From positions 124,001 through 188,000 of the forward strand of contig JAHLJZ010000035.1 of NCBI GenBank assembly GCA_025602915.1: a DNA stretch of 64,000 nt, given 5' to 3'. Positions 1-10,733 of this stretch are shown here, in pieces; the stretch's first letter is position 1; the number at the start of each line of letters is the position of its first letter. The notes below the pieces were generated by a model, which worked only from the letters and a program-made list of their open reading frames with translations, ran no database searches and was not told the origin of the DNA. This DNA is from Paraphysoderma sedebokerense (lineage: Eukaryota; Blastocladiomycota; Physodermatomycetes; Physodermatales; Physodermataceae). The position numbers were made by a program, and so were the translations under genes.

Positions 1-549
1 TTGAAGTAGAAGTTCGTTTGGCAGTCCATTTATTGGACCCTGGGTTGATGATGCCCCTATAGATAAACGTTCGCAGGAGGATAACCGTCCAATTGAACTA
101 TGCCTCAACATGGGACTGGAATATGAATTCAAATCACAAGGAGTTTCAATCCTCATGTCAACATCTGGTAGTTCGACTTGACTTCCAACACTGGAACTTG
201 CACTGGTGATGTCATCGAGGGAAGAGAAAGGTATTATCGGAGATTTAGGTGGGGTAGGTATGGCTACAGGCGAAGACCGGACAGGTAGAGAATTATGCTT
301 GTGATGAGGCGAATATAAGTCGAGTATGGCAGGACTATCCGTATCTTGGTCATTACCGCTGAAGTATGTCAAGGGATTCAGACTGTCTGGACAACTGGTT
401 GAAGTGAATTCGCCCACTACATTAGGTGACAGGGAGGAATTTGACAGCGTCAACGATGACAAAGAAGACAGCTGAGACTTATCGTCGTCTTCAAATTCGA
501 ATTGTCCAGGCATTGCCAAATAGTCTTCTGCGAGAGTATTTGAGCCCAT
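1..549 (-). CDS. Ser/Thr-rich protein, N-terminal 183 residues (gene runs off left edge)
   Basis: An open frame on the minus strand starts at the ATG at 547-549 and stays open to base 1, so the 3' end lies outside the window. An in-frame stop lies shortly upstream of this ATG, which supports the start. The 183 residues begin MGSNTLAEDYLAMPGQ and are acidic, then strongly Ser/Pro/Thr-rich, with short PTPPKSP-like phosphosite-type motifs. This composition is common in the disordered N-termini of fungal transcription factors and signalling adaptors, but no DNA-binding or catalytic domain is present in the visible part. The product is not recognised. The codon pattern and lack of stops over 183 codons make it very likely coding. 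Confidence 0.6.
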   Translation of the reverse strand, partial: MGSNTLAEDYLAMPGQFEFEDDDKSQLSSLSSLTLSNSSLSPNVVGEFTSTSCPDSLNPLTYFSGNDQDTDSPAILDLYSPHHKHNSLPVRSSPVAIPTPPKSPIIPFSSLDDITSASSSVGSQVELPDVDMRIETPCDLNSYSSPMLRHSSIGRLSSCERLSIGASSTQGPINGLPNELLLQ

Positions 550-951
550 GATAAATGCTGGACTTCAAACTCTGGAACTTATGATGGGCGAAGAGAGGCC
601 GGTGATTCTTTTGACTAAAACGTCAAACCTAATAGCATGAAGTTACCGAGGCGCAAAACCTTATATCGCTTGTCTGATGATTGTGGTTTTGTTTCTTGTA
701 GAAAGTGGATTTATGAATCCTTGGCCACTGGGAGTTCAGAGTGATTGGCAATGTACTCCTCAATTCGGCCACAATGACCGTTAAGCCACATCGATCCATT
801 TCGCGCTGCTATGGATTGTTCCCGAATTAAGAGAAAAACAAAGATAAGAAACAGCACGGATTCACAAATGGATATATAATTTTTAATATTGATTAAGCTT
901 TAATTCTTTGTGATGTGTAATATGTACAAAGATTTATTCTCGACATCCTCT
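550..951. other. Intergenic, about 0.4 kb
   Basis: This stretch lies between the start of the truncated gene and the 3' end of the first stress-protein gene. It is AT-rich, especially at 860-930, which fits a 3' untranslated region. No gene or repeat is seen. Confidence 0.5.
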
Positions 952-1814
952 TCAAACTTTCACGTCCTTCGGCATAACTGCCTCATATTTCTTGTTATTC
1001 TTTTCTTCAGCAGGGGACCTGACAACCAATACTGGAACCGGAGAGTGGTGCACAATATAACTCGACACCGAACCAAGTAGAGTACGCTTAATAACGCCCA
1101 GTCCCCTTGAACCCATTATCAGCATGTGGGCGTTGACGTCAACAGCCTTTCTAATGATATCTTCCCTAGGTTCACCTCTAAATAAATTCAAAGGAGAAGA
1201 AAGCATGAGTTAATATGTCAATAATGATGACAAGGACGAGCAACCAAACTACAGGTCAAAGACAGGGTAGAGGTTAGATTGGTGACTTACCGAATAGCGA
1301 AGGCACGAACGTTATATCCTTGTTTCTTAAGGTCCACACCGTAGTATTGCAATAGTTTGTGAGATGCTTGTCTTGCCTATTCAAAAGTTAAAACCATGCA
1401 TTATTAGTACTGGTGCAAGCTGACAAGAAAATCGCGCCAAACACAAACAATGTCCGAGGCCCAATCATCAAAGGATGGCCGAGAACAGAAGGCAAGGAGG
1501 AGTGGAAGGCAAAAACGTACCTGATCATCTAATTCTGTCAAGGCTTCCAAAACACTGCCGTTCCAATCATCCACAAGGGTATAGTTGTATTCCCTCACGT
1601 GAATCAAGATGGTTAAATCGTCTTTCCTCAGAATGTTTTGGACGGCCCATTCAAAAGCGTATCTTGAAGATTTTGAAGCGTCTAATGCGATGACGATAGT
1701 TCTTTTGTGAGCCTGTTCAGTGTGTTCGACGATTAAATGTTCTTGCGGTTCCTTGAGATTGGCAAGGGCTTGCGGAATATCTTCGGTTTTTTGAGGGGCG
1801 TTGGAGGCGGACAT
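952..1814 (-). CDS. Universal stress protein (UspA family), copy 1
   Basis: Three exons (1521-1814, 1291-1376, 952-1177) join in frame to give 201 residues. The protein has a single Usp domain. The N-terminal strand and helix read TIVIALDASKSSRYAFEWA, and the C-terminal nucleotide-binding signature reads GSRGLGVIKRTLLGS, matching the G-2x-G-9x-G[S/T] pattern of ATP-binding Usp proteins. The last strand (PVPVLVV) is also present. Usp proteins are small cytosolic nucleotide-binding proteins linked to stress tolerance; the specific role here is unknown. About 35 disordered residues precede the domain and a short charged tail follows. It lies head-to-tail with a paralogue at 2278-2989 that has the same two intron positions and phases, so the pair arose by tandem duplication. 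Confidence 0.9.
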
Positions 1815-2277
1815 GGTTGAAATATTCGAATGGAAAATGTGTTCTCAAAAAGAGTTTTGCGGGATGAGAAAAGTCGTTATATGTGATAAGATATAGGACG
1901 AGATGTCGTGGTTCTTATAGTGGACGGACGAGGAGGAAAAGTGAGCGCGGATTCAGGATGAGGGAGTCCTGGTACCAGATGTGTCAGGATGACGTCAACC
2001 GTCGCCACGCGTTTCCTCCCTTGAACGCCCGCCTTCTGTTCAACTCAGCCGATTGTTCTCCATCACAACAGCCAACAAAAAAATCACGGACTACTTATAA
2101 AACGTTTACTTCTGCATAGGACAGTTTTGAAATAAAATAGTTGAAAATCTACTTAAAAATTACAGTACACTTATGTGTTACATTGTGACTTTCCTTTCAA
2201 AGGCAATCGAATAAGAAAGCTTAAGCAAGTGCGCCGCTTTGAACTGCAATTATATTCAAAATAATATCTAAAAGAAA

Positions 2278-2989
2278 TTACTGCTTCTTTATCTCCTTGT
2301 TATCGTCCTTTACAATCAGCACAGGCACATGAGAATGGTGCAACACATATGAGCTCACAGAACCGAGAAGAACCCTCTTGATAGCACCCATTCCTCTTGA
2401 TCCAAGAACGATCATGTTTGCGTGGACTTGTTCCGCCTTTCGTATGATTTCTGTCCTCGGTTCTCCTCTACAATATACAGAATGGGGTGAGCAATTAGAG
2501 AAATGATAAAATTACGGGAAGAATCATTAAATGTACCGAATGGCGTAAGCCACGACATTGTAGCCTTTCATCTTCAAATCTGTTCCATACGATCGTAGAA
2601 GAGTGTGGGCAGAGTCTTTTGCCTATGGATAGTGAAATAGCATGTTAGCATAAAGCGGGAGACGATACCTACCATTTGCTGCATAATATTCGTACCTTCT
2701 GTTCCAACATCCTGAGGACATACATAACATCATCAGTCATCTTTATATCCGTCAAGTCGACTTCTTTGTCCCTCACATTTATCAGGACGGTTAAGTCTTC
2801 TTTTCTCAATAAATTTTCTACTGCCCAATCGAAAGCATTCCGGGCATGGGCGGATGCATCAACGGCAATGACGATAGTTCGTGTGTGTGCTTGGGATTGA
2901 TGGGATAGAACGATATGTTCTTCGAAATCAGGGATTGCAGGAGGATGGGATGAGAGAACTGTTGTTTCGTGGATTTTATCTGGATTCAT
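2278..2989 (-). CDS. Universal stress protein (UspA family), copy 2
   Basis: Three exons (2696-2989, 2537-2622, 2278-2467) encode 189 residues. Exon 1 (294 nt) and exon 2 (86 nt) have exactly the same lengths as in the neighbouring copy, and both introns lie at the same codons and phases. The Usp fold is shown by TIVIAVDASAHARNAFDWA near the N-terminus and the signature GSRGMGAIKRVLLGS followed by HVPVLIV near the C-terminus, which predicts an ATP-binding type. The N-terminal extension differs from copy 1. It is probably a cytosolic stress-response protein. Start: the first ATG of the frame, with the domain beginning about 35 residues later as in the paralogue. Confidence 0.9.
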
Positions 2990-3485
2990 CTGTGAATATT
3001 TGGAGAGGTCCTAAGACGTTAGTGGATGTAGAGGTTGTTGTAACGACATTCATTGATTCCGGAAGCCGAGCCCGCTCAATTGGCGGGAAGCTTCAGGTCA
3101 ACGAGGCCAAGGCAATCAGACCTGCAGAATTCACATCCGCCGCTAGCATCGTGCTATATGATCAGAGTACAATCAAACTGCCGTTGGTATTGTAGAGATG
3201 ACTCTCGGTATTTCAGTCCCCTTTGATCCTCCTGGAGCATCAGTCATTGCTACGACACAATTCCTCGTACTCAATAGTGTTTGTGCATATTGAACTTGCT
3301 TATTCGCAAAAATGATGGTAAAATATAGCTGTGAATTTCAGTTGCGTAAATTAGCCCTAGTTTTAAGATGAGTAGGCTTTCGGAACGTTATTTATTCAAG
3401 TCGCATTAGCCACGATATTAAAACGTGCAATTGCAACTCCCAATGGTCCTTACTCCTTTCAACCTGCACATCTCTATTCAGTAAC
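2990..3485. other. Divergent promoter region, about 0.5 kb
   Basis: This separates the starts of the second Usp gene (minus) and the BTB gene (plus), so it should hold both promoters. Short open frames here have no family features. No distinct motif can be named. Confidence 0.5.
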
Positions 3486-4499
3486 ATGGCTTCTTCGGTA
3501 TTTTCTATTGGATATACAAGTAGCGCTAGCACTAATGGTGGCAGTGCATCGTCGGCCTTCTCATTTGGTAATCCCCCTGCTGCACCTTTAAACCTCTCAT
3601 TCAATACTCCTGCATCTACATTACCCGGTGCAACGAATACTAAGACGATTACTAATATTCAAAGACCGATATTGCAACCACCGAGAGATTCTTCAACTCT
3701 ACTCCGCAATCTTTTTTCGAATGCCCAATTTTCGGATGTGCAAATCTCGTTCAAATTCTCGGAATATAATGATGAAGTGAAAACATACCAGCTTCATTCC
3801 TTCGTTCTTTGTGGCCGGTCGCCGTACTTTGAAACTATGTTTAACTCGAAATTTAAAGAGTCTTCCGAAACAGATATAACTGTCGTTATTGAAAGAGGCT
3901 CGCCGAAAACATTTGAAATCTTTCTGAAATATCTATATTATCACGAGGCCGGGCTGCAATCTTTTCTAATGGGTACCCCGAAGTTAAATTTAAATGAAGT
4001 GGAAGACATCCTTCGCTATGGAAAATTCTTTCTTGTTCCTACCTACGACAATTTATTCAATGAATGCGAGGCCATATTGGCAAAGAATCATGTCAATGGC
4101 GCAACCTTACCCACTCTCTACCCTTGGATAGCAGAGTACAACCTCTTCTCATTGCGGATAGCCATCCGCAATTTTATGTCACAGATTCTCAAATTGGATC
4201 AGCCGTTTGACGAATCTAAAATTCCAACCTCCCTCCGCCAAGTAACATCGGCAGAGGATTTGCTGTATGTCGTCAACCACATCTGGCGCTCTCAAGTAGA
4301 TAGCCTGACTCCAGCAGCCGCCAGTGGCCTTATTTCCTTATTTTTGTGGTATTCAAAGCCACGGCCGTCTGATTTGCCTGTGTTGGTTGGAGGAGCTAGC
4401 GTCTTTATCGTTGAGTTGCTAGAAGGGGCAGACTCGCCAAAGGATGTTGTACGTTCCACTCTCCATCATTTCCGACTGTATATTGAATTTTGTCAATGA
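3486..4499 (+). CDS. BTB/POZ domain protein
   Basis: A single-exon gene of 337 residues. After a Ser/Ala/Asn-rich N-terminus of about 70 residues, a BTB/POZ domain spans roughly residues 75-160. It shows the typical progression FSDVQISFKF, then YQLHSFVLCGRSPYFETMF, then a FEIFLKYLYYHEAGLQ segment. The remainder is helical and resembles the BACK-like part of BTB proteins, without Kelch, MATH or zinc-finger repeats. BTB domains mediate dimerisation and often bridge substrates to cullin-3 ubiquitin ligases; whether this one does is not shown. A decayed partial copy lies downstream at about 5235-5465. The start is the first ATG, six bases after a likely leader; lack of introns is unusual among its neighbours. 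Confidence 0.85.
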   Translation: MASSVFSIGYTSSASTNGGSASSAFSFGNPPAAPLNLSFNTPASTLPGATNTKTITNIQRPILQPPRDSSTLLRNLFSNAQFSDVQISFKFSEYNDEVKTYQLHSFVLCGRSPYFETMFNSKFKESSETDITVVIERGSPKTFEIFLKYLYYHEAGLQSFLMGTPKLNLNEVEDILRYGKFFLVPTYDNLFNECEAILAKNHVNGATLPTLYPWIAEYNLFSLRIAIRNFMSQILKLDQPFDESKIPTSLRQVTSAEDLLYVVNHIWRSQVDSLTPAAASGLISLFLWYSKPRPSDLPVLVGGASVFIVELLEGADSPKDVVRSTLHHFRLYIEFCQ

Positions 4500-5234
4500 C
4501 TATATGTATCGATAGGCGAACTTCTTGACTTCATTAGATTCACTGAAGATTCCGACACCTATAAGTTTAACAATTGCTTTGAATGCATTTCTTTCTAAAA
4601 AGTTACTTCATCTTTCCGACGGTATAGAGGAGGAACGACGAAAGAGACCGAGCTACTCGTTTGTATTTTAATTCCAATCGCTATTACTATAAATTCTTAT
4701 TAGGTTTTCTTAGATCCGACAATTCGAGCCGCTTTTGGAAGCGGGACCGACCAGCTACCAACAACCAAAAATTCACTTGGGGAGTAAATAGGTGAAAGAA
4801 CCGTATTTACCTATTTTCAACAGTGGCCGTCGGTGGACTAAGCATTACAGACTGTAGTTTTAATGTTCATGGTGATGTTTGTGAATCGTACATTACACGA
4901 CTCAAGATTCAGGGATATTCTGGTGTTGTATCAGCGAAAAGAAGAAATCATTGTGATAAGATTAATATTTGTACTTTAATATTAAGATGCAACATTTTGT
5001 GTCGAGAATGTTATGAACCGAGGATCCAAAGGTTGTACAGAGATTCAGTGCTCAACTGCAGAGCTCGCCCGAGTTAACAGGGATGCTTCGTGTCGACGAG
5101 ACAAAATTGCCAGTGGTAAACTATCGAATCGATTGATTTGGCACCATAGAGACTCTTATTTGAGTATAAATGAATTTTAGGAATTGGTAATGGTCTCGCT
5201 TCCAAGAACGTCTATTCTTATGCGGGACGGCGGG
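4500..5234. other. Intergenic, about 0.7 kb
   Basis: Downstream of the BTB gene. A short open frame (4823-5077) has no recognisable features. Some of this stretch could belong to the same ancient duplication as the BTB relic that follows, but alignment by eye is not convincing here. Confidence 0.4.
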
Positions 5235-5465
5235 TTATCCCGTTTCGTCGAGATCCTGCAACTTTGATCCGTAAACTTCTTTCAACTTCTCATCATTACG
5301 ATATTCAGATTTCTCTTGAATTTTTTGAATCCAAACAAGGATGTTAAAACCAACCAGCTTCATGCACTCAATCTCTCAGGCCGGTCGCCATAGTTTGAAG
5401 CCATTCCTCCAATCAGAATAGGAAGTGATTCTCAATTATTGATATACTCTTGATTATTGAGACAG
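5235..5465 (+). pseudogene. Decayed partial copy of the BTB gene
   Basis: The stretch resembles bases 3680-3900 of the intact BTB gene in the same orientation and order. Matching landmarks are ACCAGCTTCAT, GGCCGGTCGCC followed by TA.TTTGAA, and a later gat.t..c..ttattga stretch. Between landmarks there are many substitutions and small length changes, and no frame stays open, so it is a non-functional fragment of the host's own gene family covering the start of the BTB domain. It indicates a local tandem duplication of which only the upstream copy survived. The limits are approximate because they were set by eye. Confidence 0.6.
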
Positions 5466-5644
5466 TCTGATAAGGGTGTGGGATCGACAGCTGTCACGTC
5501 CTTTGATCCGAAATCAGAGTAAAGGATGATGTTTTAAATGGACTAGATCTGTTCAAACGAGAATGTATTTCAAACATCTCGTGTGTTCGTACGGGGATTC
5601 ATTGCTTACAGTACTTGTATGTTGTTGTTATCCTCGAGTATCAA

Positions 5645-5717
5645 GGGCTCATGGCCAAATGGATAAGGCGCTTGACTACGAATCAAGAGATTCCAGGTTC
5701 GACCCCTGGTGAGCTCG
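5645..5717 (+). tRNA. tRNA-Arg (anticodon ACG)
   Basis: A complete cloverleaf of 73 nt can be folded. The acceptor stem GGGCTCA pairs with TGAGCTC (one G-T pair), discriminator G. The D arm is GCC/GGC. The anticodon stem CTTGA/TCAAG encloses the loop CTACGAA, giving anticodon ACG. The variable loop is AGATT, and the T arm CCAGG/CCTGG encloses TTCGACC. The internal promoter boxes are intact (A box around TGGCCAAATGG, B box GGTTCGACCCC). There is no intron. A TTTT run directly follows the last base and should end RNA polymerase III transcription. The anticodon would read CGU/CGC/CGA codons after inosine modification. Confidence 0.95.
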
Positions 5718-5731
5718 TTTTGCACTTTTTC
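5718..5731 (+). terminator. RNA polymerase III terminator of the tRNA gene
   Basis: TTTT at 5718-5721 immediately follows the tRNA discriminator base, with a second T run (TTTTT) a few bases later as a possible backup. Confidence 0.7.
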
Positions 5732-6307
5732 GCCTCCGTAAGACTCTATTTTTTACTATTTTCATCAGATAATTTCCACTCTACAATAATTTTCAATCTG
5801 TATCAGGCACCTCATCCGTGTGACGCCCTAAAACGAAGTAATGTGGATTAGTGGTTGGAAGATCTACGTAGTAACCCTTCCGGTTTTTTTTCCCATGTCA
5901 CATGAAATCCTAGCTAATCCTAGTTCGGACAGGCTTGAGTTGTCCTGACTCATAGAGATCCGTTGATCTCGGGCGGGTTAATAATTAAATGTAGTGTAGC
6001 AGAATGTACCATGGTCATTCATTTCTAAATTCCATTGTGCTTTTGTTGCTCATTCGCCTTCATTCGCTGAATAACATTAGCGCTTGGTGCCACAGCGAAA
6101 CTCCCGTCACGCACCGAACACTCGGAGAAGTCTCAAAATTGCATCAGTGCACAATAGGTCTTTTGCCACATCGGCAATATGGTTTTCGACCCTTGTGGGA
6201 TGCAAAAATGACGACGGGCAACAACGACAGTTTTTTGACTTTTTAATATAATCTGACGAATCTAGTTTCCAGAGTGAAATTCCGTCTGCGACCTCCGAAG
6301 TTCGACA
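5732..6307. other. Intergenic, upstream of the histidine kinase
   Basis: About 0.6 kb between the tRNA and the kinase start. Short open frames have no family features. It probably holds the kinase promoter and 5' leader; no motif can be named. Confidence 0.4.
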
Positions 6308-9300
6308 ATGAGTAGCCCAGATGAGAGGCAATTTGGGCCCTGGGTTGTTCAGTACAGCTTTCAGCTATTGTTTCTCACAGGATGTATTTATCTAATGTCG
6401 TTCATGTATCTGAAGACACCTCCTTCGAAACGATGGACTCTCATATTCAATTTTTCTTTATCATTGCTCGCATCTACGATCGCACTCAATGTGATTTTGC
6501 TCATCCGAGAGATATGTTGGTTGCTCAGAATATCACTACCTCCTCTCCCACTATCCAGTTTCAACGTTTCGCTCTCATTCTTGGAAATTACCCTTGGAGA
6601 GATTTGTCTATGTCTGTGCTATTACTATTTATTCAATCGAAGGAAATCTCGAATGCTTCTTCTATTAGTGGGCGTCATAGCCTTATGTCGGACTGTAGCT
6701 CAGGCGGTGTTTGCTGTGTTATTTTTAATCAGTGTTCGTCTCAATGACTTCACCACTCATGCAGCAGGAGCCAAAATTGCGGCTCTTCTTGTCGGATCAT
6801 TCATGTGTATGAATGGCGTTATCATTAGTATTATGTTCTTACATCGTTACCGAAACAAATTCCGCTACGCAACTACGAACCGAAAATTGGGTAAATTGTT
6901 GTCGAAAATGTTGCTGCCATACTGTATCCTCCCGACACTCCTTTTATTGCCGATTGCCCTCACTTTCTTCACACAACGCCTTGGTCCAATAATACCCGCA
7001 TCTTATTCTTATTCAGTGTTAGGGTTCTTCTTTATCAGACATGTTTTTCGGTTTTTGTGGACTTTCTCTATTTGCTACGGCTTGTTTTTATTGAACCTTG
7101 GAATGCCGCATATGCCAACTCAGAGAAAATTTAGGGAAACTGCGTTGAATGCTGTCGAGATTGTCCAATGTTTTCGGGATGATAAGGAACGATCTTCAAT
7201 TGTAGAGAAATTCTTACGTCAGATTCATTACAGAATTGGAGGGGCAAATGGGACTATCTTCAACCGCAGCGACAACCAATATGTGCCGATTTGCGAGTTT
7301 AGTATCGACGTTGCCACGGAGAATGTAAAAATTGCCTTCGATCTCCAGACAGGTTCCGTGGAAGACGGGCGAATACCAACCACAGTCTTGAATATGGCGT
7401 TAGAGCGGAAGGAAACCTTCTTAATGAGTTTAAACGACTGCGTTGACGAAGAAATTGGGTTATCGTGGGAACCTTCAAGGATAAAAGCGGGCGGGTCCAT
7501 TATCTGCGTTCCCATTATTGAATCTGGCAATGTGACCACCATTGTCTACATGGAATGGTAATGCTTCCCTATCTCTAAATCTCTTACTGCACTTTTCATT
7601 ATGCATACTCAAAGAGTTTCCTTGTTGTAGTACGAAGGACGTTTTTATCGATACCATTACGCCCGTGGACATTTACATTCTTGAACTCCTTGTTCAACAG
7701 CTGTCAATATCGTTGGAGAATTCACGGTACAGTATATCTTAATAGACAATTTTGAATTCCATAAACTGATTTAATTGCAGGCTTTTCTCGGATTTGTCAC
7801 AAATGAATCGTTCTCTGGATCGGAAAGTTGCTGATCGGACAATGGAACTTGAAAAGCAGAAAGTTGAGCTTGAGGAAGCGAAGTGTAAAGCTGAAGCATC
7901 TGCTCAATCAAAAGCAATATTCCTTGCAAACATGAGTCATGAAGGTTTATATCATGTAAAGTATTTGACGTGTCTGACAATTTACTGATTTTGTTCTCGT
8001 AGTTCGAACACCTGCGTCGCAAATTATCGGAGCCTCCGAAATGTTGGGATATACTAAACTTACATCGGAACAGCTCGATTTTGTCAATATTATTCAGACT
8101 TCTGGGAAACAGCTGTTACATCTGTTGAATGATATACTCGATTTGTCGAAACTAAATTCCCAGAAACTAAAACTTGATTTGGCAGAGTTTGACCTTCGTC
8201 AAACGCTTGTTACAAGTATGGAAAGTTTTACAGTCACAAAGCCGCTGCGTTTGGCGTACTTTATGGATCATCAAATGCCAACGGTGGTCATCGGTGATGG
8301 TTGGTGACGTTGTGTTGATCTATTCATACGTTCCTTGAGTTTAACACTGCATATTTTGTGTTCATTAGTAATCCGAATTCAGCAAATTTTAACCAATTTG
8401 ATTAGCAACGCCATAAAGTTTACAAGAAGTGGCTACGTCTTACTGCAAACTGAAACTGTGTTGGTCGATTGTACAGGGGACGTTAATGTGTTTGATGTTC
8501 AGATATCAATTACCGGTAGCAATTTGGTTTACTGTCACTCGGATTGATTTGGTTCATAATGACAATGTTTCGAATTTACAGATTCTGGAACTGGCATAAG
8601 TCCCGAAAAATTAGATGTTATTTTTCAGCGATTCGAACAAGAAAATACAAAAATATCGAGAGAGCACGGTGGCACCGGATTAGGATTATCGATTTGTACC
8701 GGTATGTGACCTCTTCCTGGATGTTATTCATGTTACTTCTACTAAATTACAATCTCACCAAATCACCAGACTTGTGTACGTTAATGGGCTCAAAGTTAGC
8801 TGTCAAATCACAGCTTGGCGAAGGATCCACATTTTATTTTACACTTCGACTACAGTGCCCGAAAATTCACAAGATACAGGTTCAAAGCATACAGCCGGCG
8901 TTCAACAATACACGGGTGTTACTTTTAACCAATTCCAAAGACTATGTGCCTGGAACAACCAAGCCTGTTCTACAAATGCAGTTGGAAATGTGCCAAGTTG
9001 TGTTAACAGTTGAGGAACTGGATTATATCAATTCTTTAGAGGAAGAGACGTACGATTTAGTCATCATTGACGCTTCTTCATCCCCCAAACACCAGCTGGA
9101 TCAATTCTCTTGTATCCAGACCTGCTCTTCACCTGCCGTTATCATTCACACAGCCGATCAACGAATGCATTTCGTGGCTTTAAATTTACCCACTTCTGTA
9201 ACAATGCTTCGCCATCCTTACAAACAAAGCAGTATTATCCAGTTACTAAATGACAATGTTGCCTCATCGTTGGAAGTAACTCGACACAAGTTGAAGCGGC

Positions 9301-9924
9301 AGGTGTCAGATCGTTTCAGTCTCTTCACGGGTAATCTGAAAATATTACTGGTAGAAGACAACGAGTAAGTATAATGACCCCTAATCTTCTGACTTGAACG
9401 ACGCTTTGCTAACTGCTGTTGTCCGTTGTTATCCTAGGGTGAACCAAAAAGTGATACAAGCATTATTTAAGAAACTGCGACATAGCATAGACATTGCGGA
9501 AAACGGTTTAATCGCGACCGAGAAAGCAAAACAAATCAGTTACGATTTTATATTCATGGACGTGAGAATGCCTGTTATGGATGGTAACGGATTTTTGTCT
9601 GAATGGCTAACGTTAACTGATTCCTTCTAACACGGCAAATTATTCATCTAGGCTTGGAAGCTACTGGATTAATTAAGGCTCATTATTCGGGCTCGGGTAG
9701 GAAAGCACCGATAATAATTGGATTGAGGTATGTGTCCACATCATTGACCTCACTTGCTACCTTTACGCACTTATTAAGTTTTCTTCATGAATATTTACAG
9801 CTCGGATGCTTTATCCGAAAACCGCGATGCGGGGATCGAAGCTGGGATGGATGATTATCTCACGAAGCCCGTATCCAAGACTAAATTAGCAGAAGTGCTT
9901 GAAATGTATTCCACGAACAATTAG
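6308..9924 (+). CDS. Seven-TM hybrid histidine kinase (7TM-GAF-HisKA-HATPase-pseudoREC-REC)
   Basis: Ten exons (6308-7557, 7631-7726, 7781-7944, 8003-8299, 8369-8515, 8582-8701, 8770-9364, 9438-9583, 9652-9727, 9801-9924) join without a frame break into 1004 residues. Residues 15-265 contain seven hydrophobic helices. A GAF-like region (about 285-465) ends in the usual LVQQLSISLENSRLFSDL. A coiled linker leads to the H box ANMSHEVRTPAS with His502. The kinase core has the N box (NLISNAIKFT), the G1 box (DSGTGI) and the G2 box (HGGTGLGLSIC). A receiver-like stretch (RVLLLTNS...YDLVIIDAS) lacks the acidic pair and looks degenerate. The C-terminal receiver is complete: LLVEDNEVNQ, phospho-acceptor Asp931 in FMDVRMPVMDG, and the conserved Lys in LTKPVS. 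It should be a membrane sensor feeding a His-Asp phosphorelay through an HPt protein. The ligand is unknown. Confidence 0.92.
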
Positions 9925-10733
9925 TTATCAAGATTAATACGATATTTTAGATTATAGACGGCAAACCATTTCGGTATAATTTAGTGGAGAAGTCATGAAT
10001 TTCACTTGGTCGTCGTCTGCATACAACAGACTAGATCATTAATAATAATTGTATTGTAAATAAGATACATCATTTCTTGTGTAGTATAAGCATAGTTTAA
10101 ATGAAGAACGTTAAATTGACTTGTCCGTTGTAGCATGAATCATAAATTCGAACAAATGGTACTATAAAGACTCAATTTGTATCAATATGATATTTATAAT
10201 GATGATTAGTCTTTATAACTTCTTCATAAATACAACCGAATAAATGGACGGGTCGAATTCCCTTAATGTAATACAATTTATACACACACTGTGACGTAAA
10301 CTTTACAAGACATTCTCCGCAACTGCTTATTTTCCAGACTAAAGATTTTACTACATCGTTATGAGCAATTTGCCATCGATGTGTCCCAAGTACCCAAGCT
10401 ATCTACATCTCTCGTTCTCATAACTACAATTTACATCTGGCTTGAAATTATTGTAACAGACGACGTATTAACTACGCAGAAAGCATTAGAGTAACGAGCA
10501 GTAACTAAAACTAAAGAGAAAGAAGGAAATCACACGGAAGACTGTGAAAATGATACATTGAAACGACTTTAAGAATTTGGATATTCACAATGGTGCATGT
10601 ACGTGCGCGTGAAGTCACCGAATGTTGGAAAGCCACTGCCAAGTTCGAAATCATTGGCATATACAAAGGCTTATGTCGCATTCAGGAAATCCAGCTAACG
10701 AGACTAAAGGTAACAAATATTAAGTGAGTTGAT
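9925..10733. other. Convergent 3' region, about 0.8 kb, AT-rich
   Basis: This lies between the 3' ends of the histidine kinase (plus) and the RRM gene (minus). It is AT-rich with several AATAAA-like stretches suited to polyadenylation. No gene is seen. Confidence 0.5.

Noticed and set aside
7228-8022. Several antisense open frames opposite the histidine kinase
   Set aside because: They are shadows of exons whose kinase motifs are unambiguous.
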